DNA of 64,000 nucleotides from CAYWVR01 sp964461715 (GTDB lineage: Bacteria > Planctomycetota > Phycisphaerae > FEN-1346): NCBI GenBank assembly GCA_964461715.1, contig CAYWVR010000011.1:31621-95620 (forward strand), in the 5' to 3' direction. The position numbers were made by a program, and so were the translations under genes. Of this stretch, positions 8,181 through 17,065 are shown in pieces; the stretch's first letter is position 1, and each line of letters opens with the position of its first letter. The notes below the pieces were generated by a model. The model had not been told where the DNA came from and made no database searches. It saw nothing but the letters and a program-made list of their open reading frames with translations.

Positions 8181-10007
8181 TTATTCGGGCTTCGTCATGG
8201 TTTCGTCATTCGGGTTTCGGGCGTTGTCATTCCGGCCTGAGGGCACGTCGCCGCCCGCCTCGTCTCCCTCGCCCCGCAGCCGCGCGATCGCCTGGCGGGC
8301 CTCCTCGGCGGCCTTCGTGTTCGGGTAGACGTTGAGGACGCCCTGGTAGGCGGTGATCTGGTTGAGGATGTCGTCGGTCGCCCCCTCGTAGCGGCGGGCC
8401 TCCTCGAGCTTGATCTGCGCGTTCTCCTCCATGAGGTCGCGCGGTGACTCGGTCGGCGTCTCGGGGGGCCTCTGCGTCGGCGTCTCGGGGGGCTTCTGCG
8501 TTGGCGTCTCTGGGGGCCTCTGCGTTGGCGTCTCTGGGGGCCTCTGCGTCGGCGTCTCGGCCGGGGTTTGCGGCGGGGTTTCGATGGGCGTCTCGGGGGG
8601 CGTCTCGGGACCATCGCCGGGCGTGACGACGGCGCTCAATCCGCCCTTTGGGGCCAGGACATAGGCCACCACCGCCGCCGCCCCCACCAGCGCCAGCGCC
8701 GCCGCCACGATCAGCGCCACGAGCCGCCATCCCGAGAGCCATCGTCGCGGCTTCGCGTCTTCCTCGTTCGCCTTCGCCGAGGCGGCCGTCAGCCGCACCC
8801 GCTGGCTCCGCCGCACGGCCCGGCCCAGGGCCCGCGACAGGTGCGACCCGCGGTCCTCCGGGGCGATGCGCCCGAGCTGCGAGCTCAGGGCCTGCGGCGT
8901 CGGGGTGCCCGACTCGTCCGTGGCGCTGAAATCCAGCCGGTCCAGCATCTCGACAAATTCCTCGGCCGTCACGTACCGGTCCTCCGGCAGCTTGGCCATG
9001 GCCTTCTGGAAGAACCGGAAGACGGCCACGGGCAGCGTCGGCACGTGCCTGCGCGGGTCGGGGACGGGGGCCTGGACGTGCATCCGCATCATCTGCCGGT
9101 CGTTCTCGGCGTCGAACGGGGCCCGCCCCGTCAGCAGCACGTAATACGTCGCGGCCAGGGAGTAGAGGTCGCTGGCGGCGGTGGGCTCCTCGCCGAGGGC
9201 CTGCTCGGGGGCCATGTACCGGGGCGTGCCGAGGCTGTGGCCCGGGCCGACGATGTCGTGGCCCTGCAGGACGTCGCGGGCCAGGCCGAAGTCGCTGACC
9301 TTGACCTGCCCGTCGTTGGTCATCATGATGTTGCCGGGCTTGATATCCCGATGGATCACGCCGCGCTTGTGCGCGTGGGCCAGGCCCTCCGCCGCCACCC
9401 GGATGATCCGCGTCGCCTCCGCCGGGCGGAACCGCTTCTGCACGGCCAGGAACTCGTGCAGGGCCCCCCCGTCGACCAGCTCCATGACGATGTAGAACGT
9501 GTCCTCGTAGGGCACGATCTGGTGGATGGTGACGATGTTCGGGTGCGAGAGCTTCGCGGCGCTTCGGGCCTCCCGCAGGAACCGGTTGATCAGCCGCTCG
9601 CCCTCCTTCGCCAGCTTGGGCGGCAGCATCTTCAGGGCGACCGACCGCTCCAGGCTCACGTCGAACGCCCGGTACACGACGCCGAACCCGCCCGTTCCGA
9701 TGCGGCTCTGGATGCGAAAGCCGTTGACGTCCGCCCCCACGAGGGGATCGCTGACGTCCTCGCGCGGCGTGGGGACGGGACGGACGGGGGCGGGGGGACG
9801 CTCGGGAGCGGGGGGGGCCTTCGCACCGGCGGGGGGCGAAGGGGCGGCCTGCGCCGGGGACTTCCGATCACGCGCCCGGGCCGGCGTCCAGCGGTGCCCA
9901 CACGAGCGGCACACCACCTCCGTCTCGGCCAGGTCCTTGTGGATCTTGTACCCGACGTGACACTGCGGGCACGCCAGCAGCAGATAGCCCGTTTGACCTT
10001 CCGCCAT
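8181..10007 (-). CDS. Ser/Thr protein kinase with zinc ribbon and PPET-repeat tail
   Basis: A 608-residue kinase. It opens with a zinc ribbon (Cys13, Cys16, Cys33, Cys36; MJ0042-like), followed by a Pro/Ala linker. The kinase domain is at about 95-360, with IGTGGFGVVY, VALK, HRDIKPGN and DFGLA. Further on come a membrane helix near 450-470, a Pro/Thr/Glu-rich repeat region and a C-terminal helical segment. The repeats and tail would lie outside the membrane, so it may read an envelope signal. The target is unknown. The start (MAEGQTG) is placed at the zinc ribbon; upstream in-frame codons run through the promoter. Confidence 0.87.
   Translation of the reverse strand: MAEGQTGYLLLACPQCHVGYKIHKDLAETEVVCRSCGHRWTPARARDRKSPAQAAPSPPAGAKAPPAPERPPAPVRPVPTPREDVSDPLVGADVNGFRIQSRIGTGGFGVVYRAFDVSLERSVALKMLPPKLAKEGERLINRFLREARSAAKLSHPNIVTIHQIVPYEDTFYIVMELVDGGALHEFLAVQKRFRPAEATRIIRVAAEGLAHAHKRGVIHRDIKPGNIMMTNDGQVKVSDFGLARDVLQGHDIVGPGHSLGTPRYMAPEQALGEEPTAASDLYSLAATYYVLLTGRAPFDAENDRQMMRMHVQAPVPDPRRHVPTLPVAVFRFFQKAMAKLPEDRYVTAEEFVEMLDRLDFSATDESGTPTPQALSSQLGRIAPEDRGSHLSRALGRAVRRSQRVRLTAASAKANEEDAKPRRWLSGWRLVALIVAAALALVGAAAVVAYVLAPKGGLSAVVTPGDGPETPPETPIETPPQTPAETPTQRPPETPTQRPPETPTQKPPETPTQRPPETPTESPRDLMEENAQIKLEEARRYEGATDDILNQITAYQGVLNVYPNTKAAEEARQAIARLRGEGDEAGGDVPSGRNDNARNPNDETMTKPE
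8455..8550. repeat. Four tandem 24-base repeats inside kinase gene
   Basis: Four near-identical 24-base units (8455-8478, 8479-8502, 8503-8526, 8527-8550) encode the octapeptide TPTQRPPE or TPTQKPPE on the minus strand. Flanking codons add degenerate copies. Copy number is likely to vary between strains by slippage. Confidence 0.85.
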
Positions 10008-10087
10008 GCGCGTTCGCCTGGACCGGGGTTCCGTGCGGCCGCGATAGGAGTGGTACAAGCTCGCACCAGCACCGGCCGCCACCCAGC

Positions 10088-10115
10088 ATTCTACGTGCCT
10101 TTGGGGTCCGGTCAA
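10088..10115 (-). promoter_or_regulatory. Promoter of second Ser/Thr kinase gene
   Basis: Minus strand TTGACC (10115-10110), 16 bases, TAGAAT (10093-10088). The leader to ATG 10007 is about 75 bases. Confidence 0.7.
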
Positions 10116-10191
10116 ACAGAAACGCTCAAGGCACGGTGAATACACGAACCCCGCCCGCGTACCCGACGATGACCGAGCCGCGCGAAAAGGT

Positions 10192-10220
10192 TTGCAGCCG
10201 CGCCGATGGGGGACTAGGAT
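10192..10220 (+). promoter_or_regulatory. Promoter of YqiJ/flotillin operon
   Basis: TTGCAG (10192-10197), 17 bases, TAGGAT (10215-10220). Transcription would begin near 10227. Confidence 0.65.
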
Positions 10221-10278
10221 TCTGTCAGGCGCGGGCCGCCCCGCGCTCTCCTCGGTCCCGGAGACGGGAGACGCTGCC

Positions 10279-10932
10279 ATGCTCGAGTGGTGGAACGCCC
10301 TGACCACGGCGAACCAGATGTTCTTCGGCATCGCCGCCTTCTTCTCGGTCCTGTTTGTCTGGCAGTTCATCATGACGCTGATTGGCCTGGCCGGCCACGA
10401 GGCCGACTTCGAGGCCGAGGCCGCCGACGCCGACCTGGCCGCCGACGTCGACGCGGCCGACGCGGCCGACGCGGGAGATTTCGATGCCGCCGACACGGCC
10501 ATGAGCTTCCGGCTCCTCTCGTTCCGCTCGGTCATCACGGGCGGGCTCATGTTCGGCTGGGCCGGGTCCCTCTACCTTTACAGCGGGGTGCCCCTGGAGC
10601 CGGCCCTCCTCTACGCCATCAGCTGGGCCGTCGCCGGGGCCCTGATCATCGCGGTGCTCCTTTACTTCATGCGACGGCTCCAGGAGACCGGCACGCCGCG
10701 CCTCGCCACCTGTCTCGGCAAGCCCGCCACGGTCTACATGGACATCCCGAAGGACGGGGCGGGCCGCATCCGCACCGTCGTCTCGGGGGCCCTGAGTTTC
10801 GTGGCGGCCCGGGGGGCGGGCGGCAAGGCGATCCGGGCCGGGACGCCCGTGCGCGTGCGACGGCTCCTCGATACCCACACGGTCGAGGTCGACACGGTTC
10901 CCGACGACACGAAGGAGACCCCCGATGCATGA
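10279..10932 (+). CDS. YqiJ/NfeD-like membrane protein with OB-fold domain
   Basis: A 217-residue inner-membrane protein that fits the partner of flotillins (NfeD/YqiJ type). It has one membrane helix near 14-36, then an Ala/Asp-rich loop (about 40-75), then two helices at about 85-135. The soluble C-terminal domain (145-217) holds the beta-rich segments GKPATVYMDIPK and GTPVRVRRLLDTHTVEV, as in an OB fold. The next gene, a flotillin, starts inside its last codons (8-base overlap), the usual arrangement for this pair. Function in the family is membrane microdomain organisation; details are unknown. Confidence 0.78.
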   Translation: MLEWWNALTTANQMFFGIAAFFSVLFVWQFIMTLIGLAGHEADFEAEAADADLAADVDAADAADAGDFDAADTAMSFRLLSFRSVITGGLMFGWAGSLYLYSGVPLEPALLYAISWAVAGALIIAVLLYFMRRLQETGTPRLATCLGKPATVYMDIPKDGAGRIRTVVSGALSFVAARGAGGKAIRAGTPVRVRRLLDTHTVEVDTVPDDTKETPDA

Positions 10933-12412
10933 GCTGCCCGCCGCCCTCGCGATGTCCCCGCCCGGAGAGAACGAGCTTCCCACCGGCCTCATCCTCGCGA
11001 TTATCCTGGCCGTCGCCGCCCTGGCGCTGCTGCTCTTCATCGCGCGGATCTACCGCCGGTGCCCGTCGAACAAGATTCTCGTCATCTACGGAAAGACCGG
11101 CCGCGGGGCCGCCAAGTGCATCCACGGCGGCGCGGCGCTCGTGTGGCCCTTGATCCAGGCATGCCAGTACCTGGACCTCGAGCCGTTCGTCGTGCCGATC
11201 GACCTGAAGAGCGCCCTGTCGCAGGAGAACATCCGCGTCTCGGTGCCGACGACCGTGACGGCGGCGATCTCGAACGACGCCGCCCTGATGACCAACGCCG
11301 CCGTCCGCCTCCTCTCCATGAGCCGCGCCGAGATCGAGCGCCAAGCCGAGGACATCATCCTCGGGCAGATGCGCGCCGTCATCGCCACGATGAAGATCGA
11401 GGAGATCAACCGGGACCGCCAGGCCTTCATGGCCAAGGTCAACGACGCGGTCTCGACCGAGCTGGAGAAGATCGGCCTCGCGGTCATCAACGTCAACATC
11501 AAGGACATCACCGACGAGTCCGCTTACATCGAGGCCATCGGCAAGAAGGCGGCCTCCGAGGCCGTCAACCAGGCCCTCATCGACGTGGCCGAGCAGGACC
11601 GCCGCGGCAAGACGGGCGTGGCCGAGCGCGAGCGCGACCAGCGCAAGGCCGTCGCCGCCGCCAACGCCGACGCCGAGATCGGCGAGGCCACCGCCGCCCG
11701 CGATCGCCGCATCCAGGTCGCCAGCCTCGACGCCGAGGCCGTCGAGCAGGAAACCGAAGCCGAGGGCAAAAAGGCCAGCTACCGGGCCGGCCAGCGCGTG
11801 GCCGAGGAAGAGGCCCGCCAGAAGGGCGAGTCCGCCGCCCGCGGGGCCGACGGCGCCATCCGCGTCGCCGAACAGAACGCCCAGCGCGAGGCCGAGCGGG
11901 CCCGCGCCGCCCGCGAGGAGGCCCGCCTCAAGGCCGAGCGCATCGTCCCCGCCGAGGCCGACCGCCAGCAGGTCGTCATCGAGTCCGAGGCCGAGAAGGC
12001 CAAACGCCGACTCGTCGCCGAGGGCGAGGCCGAGGCCATCCTCGTCAAAATGCAGGCCGAGGCCGAAGGCACTCAGGCCGTCCTCCAGGCCAAGGCCGAC
12101 GGATACCGGGCCCTCGTCGAAGGCGCCGCCCGCGACCCGCAGGCCGCCGCGGCCTTGCTCCTCATCGAAAAATTCGAACAGATCGCCCGGGTCCAGGCCC
12201 AGGCCATCCAGAACCTGCCGCTGGAGAAGGTCATCGTCTGGGACGGCGGGGGAAAGGGCGGCGACGGAGGCCTGGCGGGCCTTGGCAAACGCCTCATGGG
12301 CGCCCTCCCGCCCATGCACCAGCTCGCCGGCATGGTCGGCCTCGAACTGCCCGACTACCTCGGCAACATCCGCGGCCGCAATGCCGACGAGGATCGGCCG
12401 AAACCCGAGTAG
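10925..12412 (+). CDS. Flotillin-like protein (YqiK type, SPFH domain)
   Basis: A 495-residue flotillin. One N-terminal membrane helix (about 17-42) anchors an SPFH domain (50-230: VWPLIQACQYLDLEPF, MTNAAVRLLSMS, GLAVINVNIKDITDE). A long Ala/Glu/Arg-rich coiled coil (230-400) follows, then a Gly-rich C-terminal tail. Flotillins form large oligomers in ordered membrane patches. It is translationally coupled to the upstream YqiJ-like gene. Length and layout match E. coli YqiK. Confidence 0.88.
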   Translation: MHELPAALAMSPPGENELPTGLILAIILAVAALALLLFIARIYRRCPSNKILVIYGKTGRGAAKCIHGGAALVWPLIQACQYLDLEPFVVPIDLKSALSQENIRVSVPTTVTAAISNDAALMTNAAVRLLSMSRAEIERQAEDIILGQMRAVIATMKIEEINRDRQAFMAKVNDAVSTELEKIGLAVINVNIKDITDESAYIEAIGKKAASEAVNQALIDVAEQDRRGKTGVAERERDQRKAVAAANADAEIGEATAARDRRIQVASLDAEAVEQETEAEGKKASYRAGQRVAEEEARQKGESAARGADGAIRVAEQNAQREAERARAAREEARLKAERIVPAEADRQQVVIESEAEKAKRRLVAEGEAEAILVKMQAEAEGTQAVLQAKADGYRALVEGAARDPQAAAALLLIEKFEQIARVQAQAIQNLPLEKVIVWDGGGKGGDGGLAGLGKRLMGALPPMHQLAGMVGLELPDYLGNIRGRNADEDRPKPE

Positions 12413-12477
12413 CCGCTCGGCCCTCCGCGCTACTCCCATCTCGATGAAGGGCGTGAAAGATGCGGGTTCGCGGGCGC

Positions 12478-13074
12478 CTAAAGGATGCCCTTGGTGCTCG
12501 GGGGACCGGAGACGCGGGGGTCGCGGGAAACGGCGACGCGAAGGGCCCGCGCGAGGCCTTTGAAGACCGCCTCGGCGATGTGGTGATCGTTCGTGCCGTA
12601 CGGCACGTTGACGTGCAGCGTGAGGCGTCCGTGGCTGGCGAGGGCCTGGAGGAACTCCTCGACGAGCTCCGTCTCGAACTCGCCGACCCGCTCGCCCGGG
12701 AACGTGACCCGATACACCAGGTACGGCCGCCCCGAGAGGTCCACCGTCACCTCCGCCAGGGCCTCGTCCATGGGCACGGCGACCGAGGCGAACCGCGTGA
12801 CGCCCGCCTTGCCCCCGAGGGCCTTTTCGAGGGCCTGGCCGAGGCAGATGCCCACGTCCTCGACCGTGTGATGCAGGTCGACCCGGGTGTCGCCTTCGGC
12901 CTCCACCGCCAGGTCGAACCCCGCGTGCCGCGCCAGAAGGTCGAGCATGTGATTGAGAAAGCCCACGGGAGACGTGATCCGGGCCTCTCCGGTCCCGTCC
13001 AGGGCCAGGGAGAGGGCGATGCGGGTCTCGGCGGTCTCGCGTCGGATCTCGGCAGTGCGGGGGGCGTTGCTCAT
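12478..13074 (-). CDS. hisB: Imidazoleglycerol-phosphate dehydratase
   Basis: A 198-residue stand-alone HisB that dehydrates imidazoleglycerol phosphate in histidine synthesis. The metal-binding repeats are present: LNHMLDLLARHAGFDL, DLHHTVEDVGICLGQA and the second half ending YGTNDHHIAEAVFKGLARAL. Length is normal for the monofunctional form. It is the last gene of the his run and its ATG overlaps the hisC stop by four bases (ATGA). AAGGAG precedes the start. Confidence 0.95.
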   Translation of the reverse strand: MSNAPRTAEIRRETAETRIALSLALDGTGEARITSPVGFLNHMLDLLARHAGFDLAVEAEGDTRVDLHHTVEDVGICLGQALEKALGGKAGVTRFASVAVPMDEALAEVTVDLSGRPYLVYRVTFPGERVGEFETELVEEFLQALASHGRLTLHVNVPYGTNDHHIAEAVFKGLARALRVAVSRDPRVSGPPSTKGIL

Positions 13075-14135
13075 GGGGCGGTCTCCTTCGCGCACGCGGC
13101 CAGGGCCGCCAGGAGGCGGTCGTTCTCCTCTGGGCGGCCGACGGTGATGCGGAGCTTGTCGTCGAGCCGGGGCTGGTTCCAGTATCGGACGAGCACCCCG
13201 GCCGCCTTCACCCGTTCGTACCAGTCCCGCCCGTCGCCGCCGGGCACGGTGGCCAGGAGGAAGTTGGCCCGGGAGGGGCTCACCTCCAGGCCGAGGTCCT
13301 GCAGGGCGCGCGTCAGCCGCTCCCGCTCCGCCACCACCTTCTCGACCGTCTCCCGCGTGTACGGGTAGTCCTCAAGGGCCGCGGCGGCCACTTCGATAGT
13401 CACGGCGTCGATGTTGTAGGAATCCTTGACCTTCGCAAGGCCCCCGATCAGCTCGCGCGTCCCGACGGCGTACCCCAGCCGCAGACCCGCCAGGCTGTAG
13501 GACTTCGAGAGCGTTCGCAGGACGAGGACGTTCGCCATGCCGCGCACCGCCGCAATGGCCGAGGCGGGGGCGAAATCGGCGTAGGCCTCGTCCACAACCA
13601 CCAGCCCCTCGAACCGCCGCGCGACGTCCGCGACCGCCCGAGGCTCCAGCCAGACGCCCGTGGGGGCGTTCGGGTTGCAGAGGAGCAGGACCTTGGCCCC
13701 GCTCTCGAGGAGGGCCTCCCGGGGTATGCGGAAACCCTCCGGGCTCGGGATTTCGACCGTCCGGGCCCGCTGGATGGCCGCGAGGACGGGGTAGAGCGAG
13801 TAGGTGGGCGTGGGGTACGCGACGAGGTCGCCCTCGTCGAGGAAGGCCCGGAAGATCATCGTCAGGAGCTCATCGGAGCCGTTTCCGCAGAGGACCTCGT
13901 CTCGATCGGCGTCCCAGAGCCGGGCCGCCGCGTCGCGGACCTTGTTGGCGTAGGGGTCGGGATAGCGGCGGAGGCGCGCAACCCAATCCGTCTCTCGTAG
14001 GGCCGCCAGAGCCTTCGGGGAGGGCGGATAGGGGTTCTCGTTGGTGTTGAGCTTGATGACGGGCGAATCAGGGGGGGGCTGCTCGCCCGGCACGTAAGCC
14101 GACAGCCGCTCGACGCTTTTGCGGAGGTAGCTCAT
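13071..14135 (-). CDS. hisC: Histidinol-phosphate aminotransferase
   Basis: A 354-residue fold-type I PLP aminotransferase making histidinol phosphate from imidazoleacetol phosphate. The motif KLNTNENPYPPSP near residue 30 is typical of HisC. The PLP lysine is Lys211 in RTLSKSYSLAG, and VVDEAYADF holds the aspartate that contacts the pyridine nitrogen. The start overlaps the hisD stop (ATGA), so translation is coupled. Confidence 0.95.
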   Translation of the reverse strand: MSYLRKSVERLSAYVPGEQPPPDSPVIKLNTNENPYPPSPKALAALRETDWVARLRRYPDPYANKVRDAAARLWDADRDEVLCGNGSDELLTMIFRAFLDEGDLVAYPTPTYSLYPVLAAIQRARTVEIPSPEGFRIPREALLESGAKVLLLCNPNAPTGVWLEPRAVADVARRFEGLVVVDEAYADFAPASAIAAVRGMANVLVLRTLSKSYSLAGLRLGYAVGTRELIGGLAKVKDSYNIDAVTIEVAAAALEDYPYTRETVEKVVAERERLTRALQDLGLEVSPSRANFLLATVPGGDGRDWYERVKAAGVLVRYWNQPRLDDKLRITVGRPEENDRLLAALAACAKETAP

Positions 14136-15457
14136 CGGTCCGTCTCGAGCCGCTTGCGGACGCTCTCGGCGTGGGCCGTGAGGCCCTCGACCTCCGCGAG
14201 GCGCAGGATGTCCGGGGCGTCGGCCTCCAGGGCCTCGGCGTCGTACTCGATGACGCTCATCGTGCGGACGAAGTCGTTCGCCGTCAGCCCGCTCGCCCAG
14301 CGTGCCGTGCCGCCCGTCGGAAGGGTGTGGCTGGGCCCGGCGACATAATCGCCGACGGCAACGGGCGTCCAGGTTCCCAGGAAGACGGCCCCCGCGCATC
14401 GGATCTCGCGCAGAAGGCCCTCCGGGTCGGCCGTCACGATCTGGAGGTGCTCCGGGGCGAAGGCGTTCGTCAGGCGGGCCGCCTCGTCCATGTTCCCCGC
14501 CACGACCAGGGCACTGTACTTCTCGAGGGCCTCCCGGGTGGCCTCGGCCCGGTCGAGCCGGTCGACCTGGGCCTTGATCTCCTCGGCGACCGCGTCGGCG
14601 AGGGCGGCGTCGGGGGTGATGAGGACCGCGGAACCGGGGTCGTGCTCGGCCTGGGAGAGCATGTCCGCCGCCACCAGAAGCGGATCGGCCGTCCCGTCCG
14701 CCAAAACCACCACCTCGCTGGGCCCGGCGAGGCTGTCGATGTCGCAGATGCCGTAGACGAGCTTCTTGGCCAAGGTGACGTAGAGGTTCCCGGGTCCCGC
14801 CACCTTGTCGACGGGCCGGACCGTCTCCGTGCCGTAGGCGAACGCCGCGATGCTGGGCGTCCCTCCCATGCGATAGACCTCCTCGACGCCGCACACGCGG
14901 CAGACGGCGAGGATGCCGGGGTGGATGTCACCGTCGGCCGAGGGGAGCGAGGCCACGGCCACCTCCGGCACGCCCGCCGCCAGGGCGGGCACAACCGTCA
15001 TGAGCATTGAGGAGGGGTAGAAGGCCTTCCATCCGGGCGCCCGGCAGCCCACGCGGGCCAGCGGCCGGACCACCTGCCGGAGCCGGCGCCCGTCGCACAG
15101 GAGCGGCTCGGTGTCGCGGACCAGAATCCGCCGCTGGAACTCCCGGATACGGTCGCGGACCCGCGTGACGGTCTCGATGAACTCGGGCGGCTGGTCGCGG
15201 TAGGCGGCCTCGATGGTCTCCGGCGGCACCCGGAGGCCCTCGGGCGTCAGATCGGACCCGTCGAAGCGGTTGGTCCACTCGCAGACCGCGGCGTCGCCTC
15301 GCTCGCGGACGTCGTCGAGGACGCGGCGGACGTCGTCCTCGGCGTCGGCGACGCGGCCACCGCCCGAGACCATGCCCTGCTCGGCCCCCAAGGCCGCACG
15401 CAGAGCCTCCCAGGCCCGGCGGCCGGCGTCGGTGCGAGTGTCGATGCGGCGGATCAT
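14132..15457 (-). CDS. hisD: Histidinol dehydrogenase
   Basis: A 441-residue HisD, which carries out the last two oxidations of histidine synthesis with NAD. Zinc ligands are Gln269 and His272 (SQAEHD), Asp370 (VGDYVAGPSH) and His429. The catalytic pair is Glu336-His337 in FAPEHLQ. The start at ATG 15457 has GGGGACAGG upstream and leaves an 80-base gap to ndk. It heads the hisD-hisC-hisB block; the other his genes are not in this window. Confidence 0.95.
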   Translation of the reverse strand: MIRRIDTRTDAGRRAWEALRAALGAEQGMVSGGGRVADAEDDVRRVLDDVRERGDAAVCEWTNRFDGSDLTPEGLRVPPETIEAAYRDQPPEFIETVTRVRDRIREFQRRILVRDTEPLLCDGRRLRQVVRPLARVGCRAPGWKAFYPSSMLMTVVPALAAGVPEVAVASLPSADGDIHPGILAVCRVCGVEEVYRMGGTPSIAAFAYGTETVRPVDKVAGPGNLYVTLAKKLVYGICDIDSLAGPSEVVVLADGTADPLLVAADMLSQAEHDPGSAVLITPDAALADAVAEEIKAQVDRLDRAEATREALEKYSALVVAGNMDEAARLTNAFAPEHLQIVTADPEGLLREIRCAGAVFLGTWTPVAVGDYVAGPSHTLPTGGTARWASGLTANDFVRTMSVIEYDAEALEADAPDILRLAEVEGLTAHAESVRKRLETDR

Positions 15458-15537
15458 GGGCCTGTCCCCGTGCGGCGCATTCCAAGGGGGGATTATAGGC
15501 GGGCCGGGGGGCGATGCAACCGGATTCGAGCGGTCGT

Positions 15538-16008
15538 CTAGACGCACTCGCCCGTCGAGAAATCGTACCGCCAGGGCCAGTCCGCCGGGCGCCACTCGTG
15601 AAGCTCCGCCGGCTCGAAGAAGAGGCCGATCTCGTGCTCGGCCGTCTCGGGCGAATCCGACCCGTGGACCAGGTTGAAACGCTTCGAGACGCCGAAATCG
15701 CCGCGGATCGTGCCGGGGGCGGCATCGGGGCCGAAGGTGGCCCCCATCATCGTGCGGGTGACGGCGACGGCCCCCCTGCCCTCCAGGACTATCAGGATCA
15801 CGGGGCTGGCGGTCATGAACCGAAGGAGCGGCTCGTAGAAGTCCTTGCCCTTATGCGGGGCGTAGTGCCGCTCGGCCAGTTCCCGGGCCACGGTGGTCAT
15901 CTTCAGGGCCACCAGCTTCAGGCCCTTGTCCTCGAACCGGGCCAGGATGCGGCCGACGAGCCCCCGCTGGACGGCGTCCGGCTTCAGGATCACGAGCGTA
16001 CGTTCCAC
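15538..16008 (-). CDS. ndk: Nucleoside diphosphate kinase
   Basis: A 156-residue Ndk that balances nucleoside triphosphate pools. The N-terminus MERTLVILKPDAVQRGLVG is textbook. The phosphohistidine is His115 in NLVHGSDS. It is about 15 residues longer than most bacterial Ndk, with the extra at the C-terminus (WPWRYDFSTGECV), as in several thermophile and archaeal forms. The start is GTG, supported by family alignment and an AAGGAG-type site. It lies between a UroD-family gene (15-base gap) and hisD. Confidence 0.94.
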   Translation of the reverse strand: MERTLVILKPDAVQRGLVGRILARFEDKGLKLVALKMTTVARELAERHYAPHKGKDFYEPLLRFMTASPVILIVLEGRGAVAVTRTMMGATFGPDAAPGTIRGDFGVSKRFNLVHGSDSPETAEHEIGLFFEPAELHEWRPADWPWRYDFSTGECV

Positions 16009-16023
16009 GAGGCTTCCTTCTCC

Positions 16024-17010
16024 TTAAGGCTCGGCGTCGTATCCCCAGCCGGGATGCTCCCGCTTCCGCCAGTTGTCGAGGGCCCCGTAGACGGCCTGGA
16101 GGTGCTCCTCGGGGGCGTCACAGGGGAAGCTGCACCCCGGGGCCACGATGAAGGGGTGATCGCCGGCCCGGGCGGCGGCATCGTCGATCTCGGCCCGGAT
16201 GGCCTCCGCGTCGCCCTCCACGATGGTCCCCACGTGATCCATCCCGGCCATCAGGACCTTGCCCGTCCGGCTTCGCACCTCGGCGATGGGCGGGCCGTCG
16301 GTCCGGTCGGCCCAGTTGACGGCCACGACGGGGTACCGGAGAAACCCGTCGAAATCGGCCGCCCGGTCGTGGACGTGGACCACGTTGAAGGGCGCGGCCC
16401 GGACGCGCTCGAAGATCGTCAGATCATGGGGCCGGCAGAGACGGGCGTAGGTCCCGGGCCCGAGAGCCTCCTCGACGGCCCGGTCGGAGCAGCTCATGAA
16501 GATGCCCGCCGCCCCCGCCGTAATGCACGCGTCGGCGAACTCGGCCAGCGTCTGAGCGATGACGGACAGGGCGGTATCGGCCGCGTCCTCGTCCTCGGCC
16601 AACATCTCGACGGCCCGGCCGCCGGTCAGCTTTCCGAGGACCGAGAGGGGGTTGAAGAGGGTGGTGATGAAGAGGGTCTCGTCGCCGAGCTCCGAGGAGA
16701 TGATTTCGAGGGCGTCGAGCTGGGCCCGGAATTCGGGTTCCTCGGGTCCCTTGACGCGGATCTTCTCCAGCTCGCCCACGAGGCTCACGCCGCCCTCGGG
16801 CCGCGGATACCCGTTATCGTTCATCACCTTCAGGAAGTCGAGATGGTGCCGCCGGTAGTGCTCCAGGTGGGCCCGGGCGCAGGGCTCCCCCGCAACCTGG
16901 TCGTCGGGGAAATGGTACCAGAAGGAGAAGGGGGGCCGGTCGACCCAGATGCCCGCCAAGGCCGCCTGGACGCGGTCCCGCTTGTCCATTTCGCCGCCCA
17001 AATCGGTCAT
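16024..17010 (-). CDS. Uroporphyrinogen decarboxylase family (UroD/MtaA-like) protein
   Basis: A 328-residue TIM-barrel protein of the UroD superfamily. It resembles the methylcobamide:CoM methyltransferase (MtaA) and other non-haem branches more than HemE. Visible parts are FSFWYHFPDD near the N-terminus, a central IFMSCSDRAVEE, and VVHVHDRAADFDGF with histidines in a metal-binding position. The HemE N-terminal substrate motif is absent, so haem synthesis is unlikely. These homologues are numerous in Planctomycetota and mostly lack a known substrate. ATG 17010 has AAGGAT upstream; ATG 16989 is an alternative. Confidence 0.75.
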   Translation of the reverse strand: MTDLGGEMDKRDRVQAALAGIWVDRPPFSFWYHFPDDQVAGEPCARAHLEHYRRHHLDFLKVMNDNGYPRPEGGVSLVGELEKIRVKGPEEPEFRAQLDALEIISSELGDETLFITTLFNPLSVLGKLTGGRAVEMLAEDEDAADTALSVIAQTLAEFADACITAGAAGIFMSCSDRAVEEALGPGTYARLCRPHDLTIFERVRAAPFNVVHVHDRAADFDGFLRYPVVAVNWADRTDGPPIAEVRSRTGKVLMAGMDHVGTIVEGDAEAIRAEIDDAAARAGDHPFIVAPGCSFPCDAPEEHLQAVYGALDNWRKREHPGWGYDAEP

Positions 17011-17065
17011 GGGAATCCTTCATGGCTGAGCCGCGAGAAGCCGCAAGGGGCGTTGGGCCAAGAGG

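Noticed and set aside
8455..8550. Tandem repeats considered as a CRISPR array
   Set aside because: Units are contiguous 24-mers without spacers and are read in frame as a Pro/Thr/Gln repeat of the kinase.
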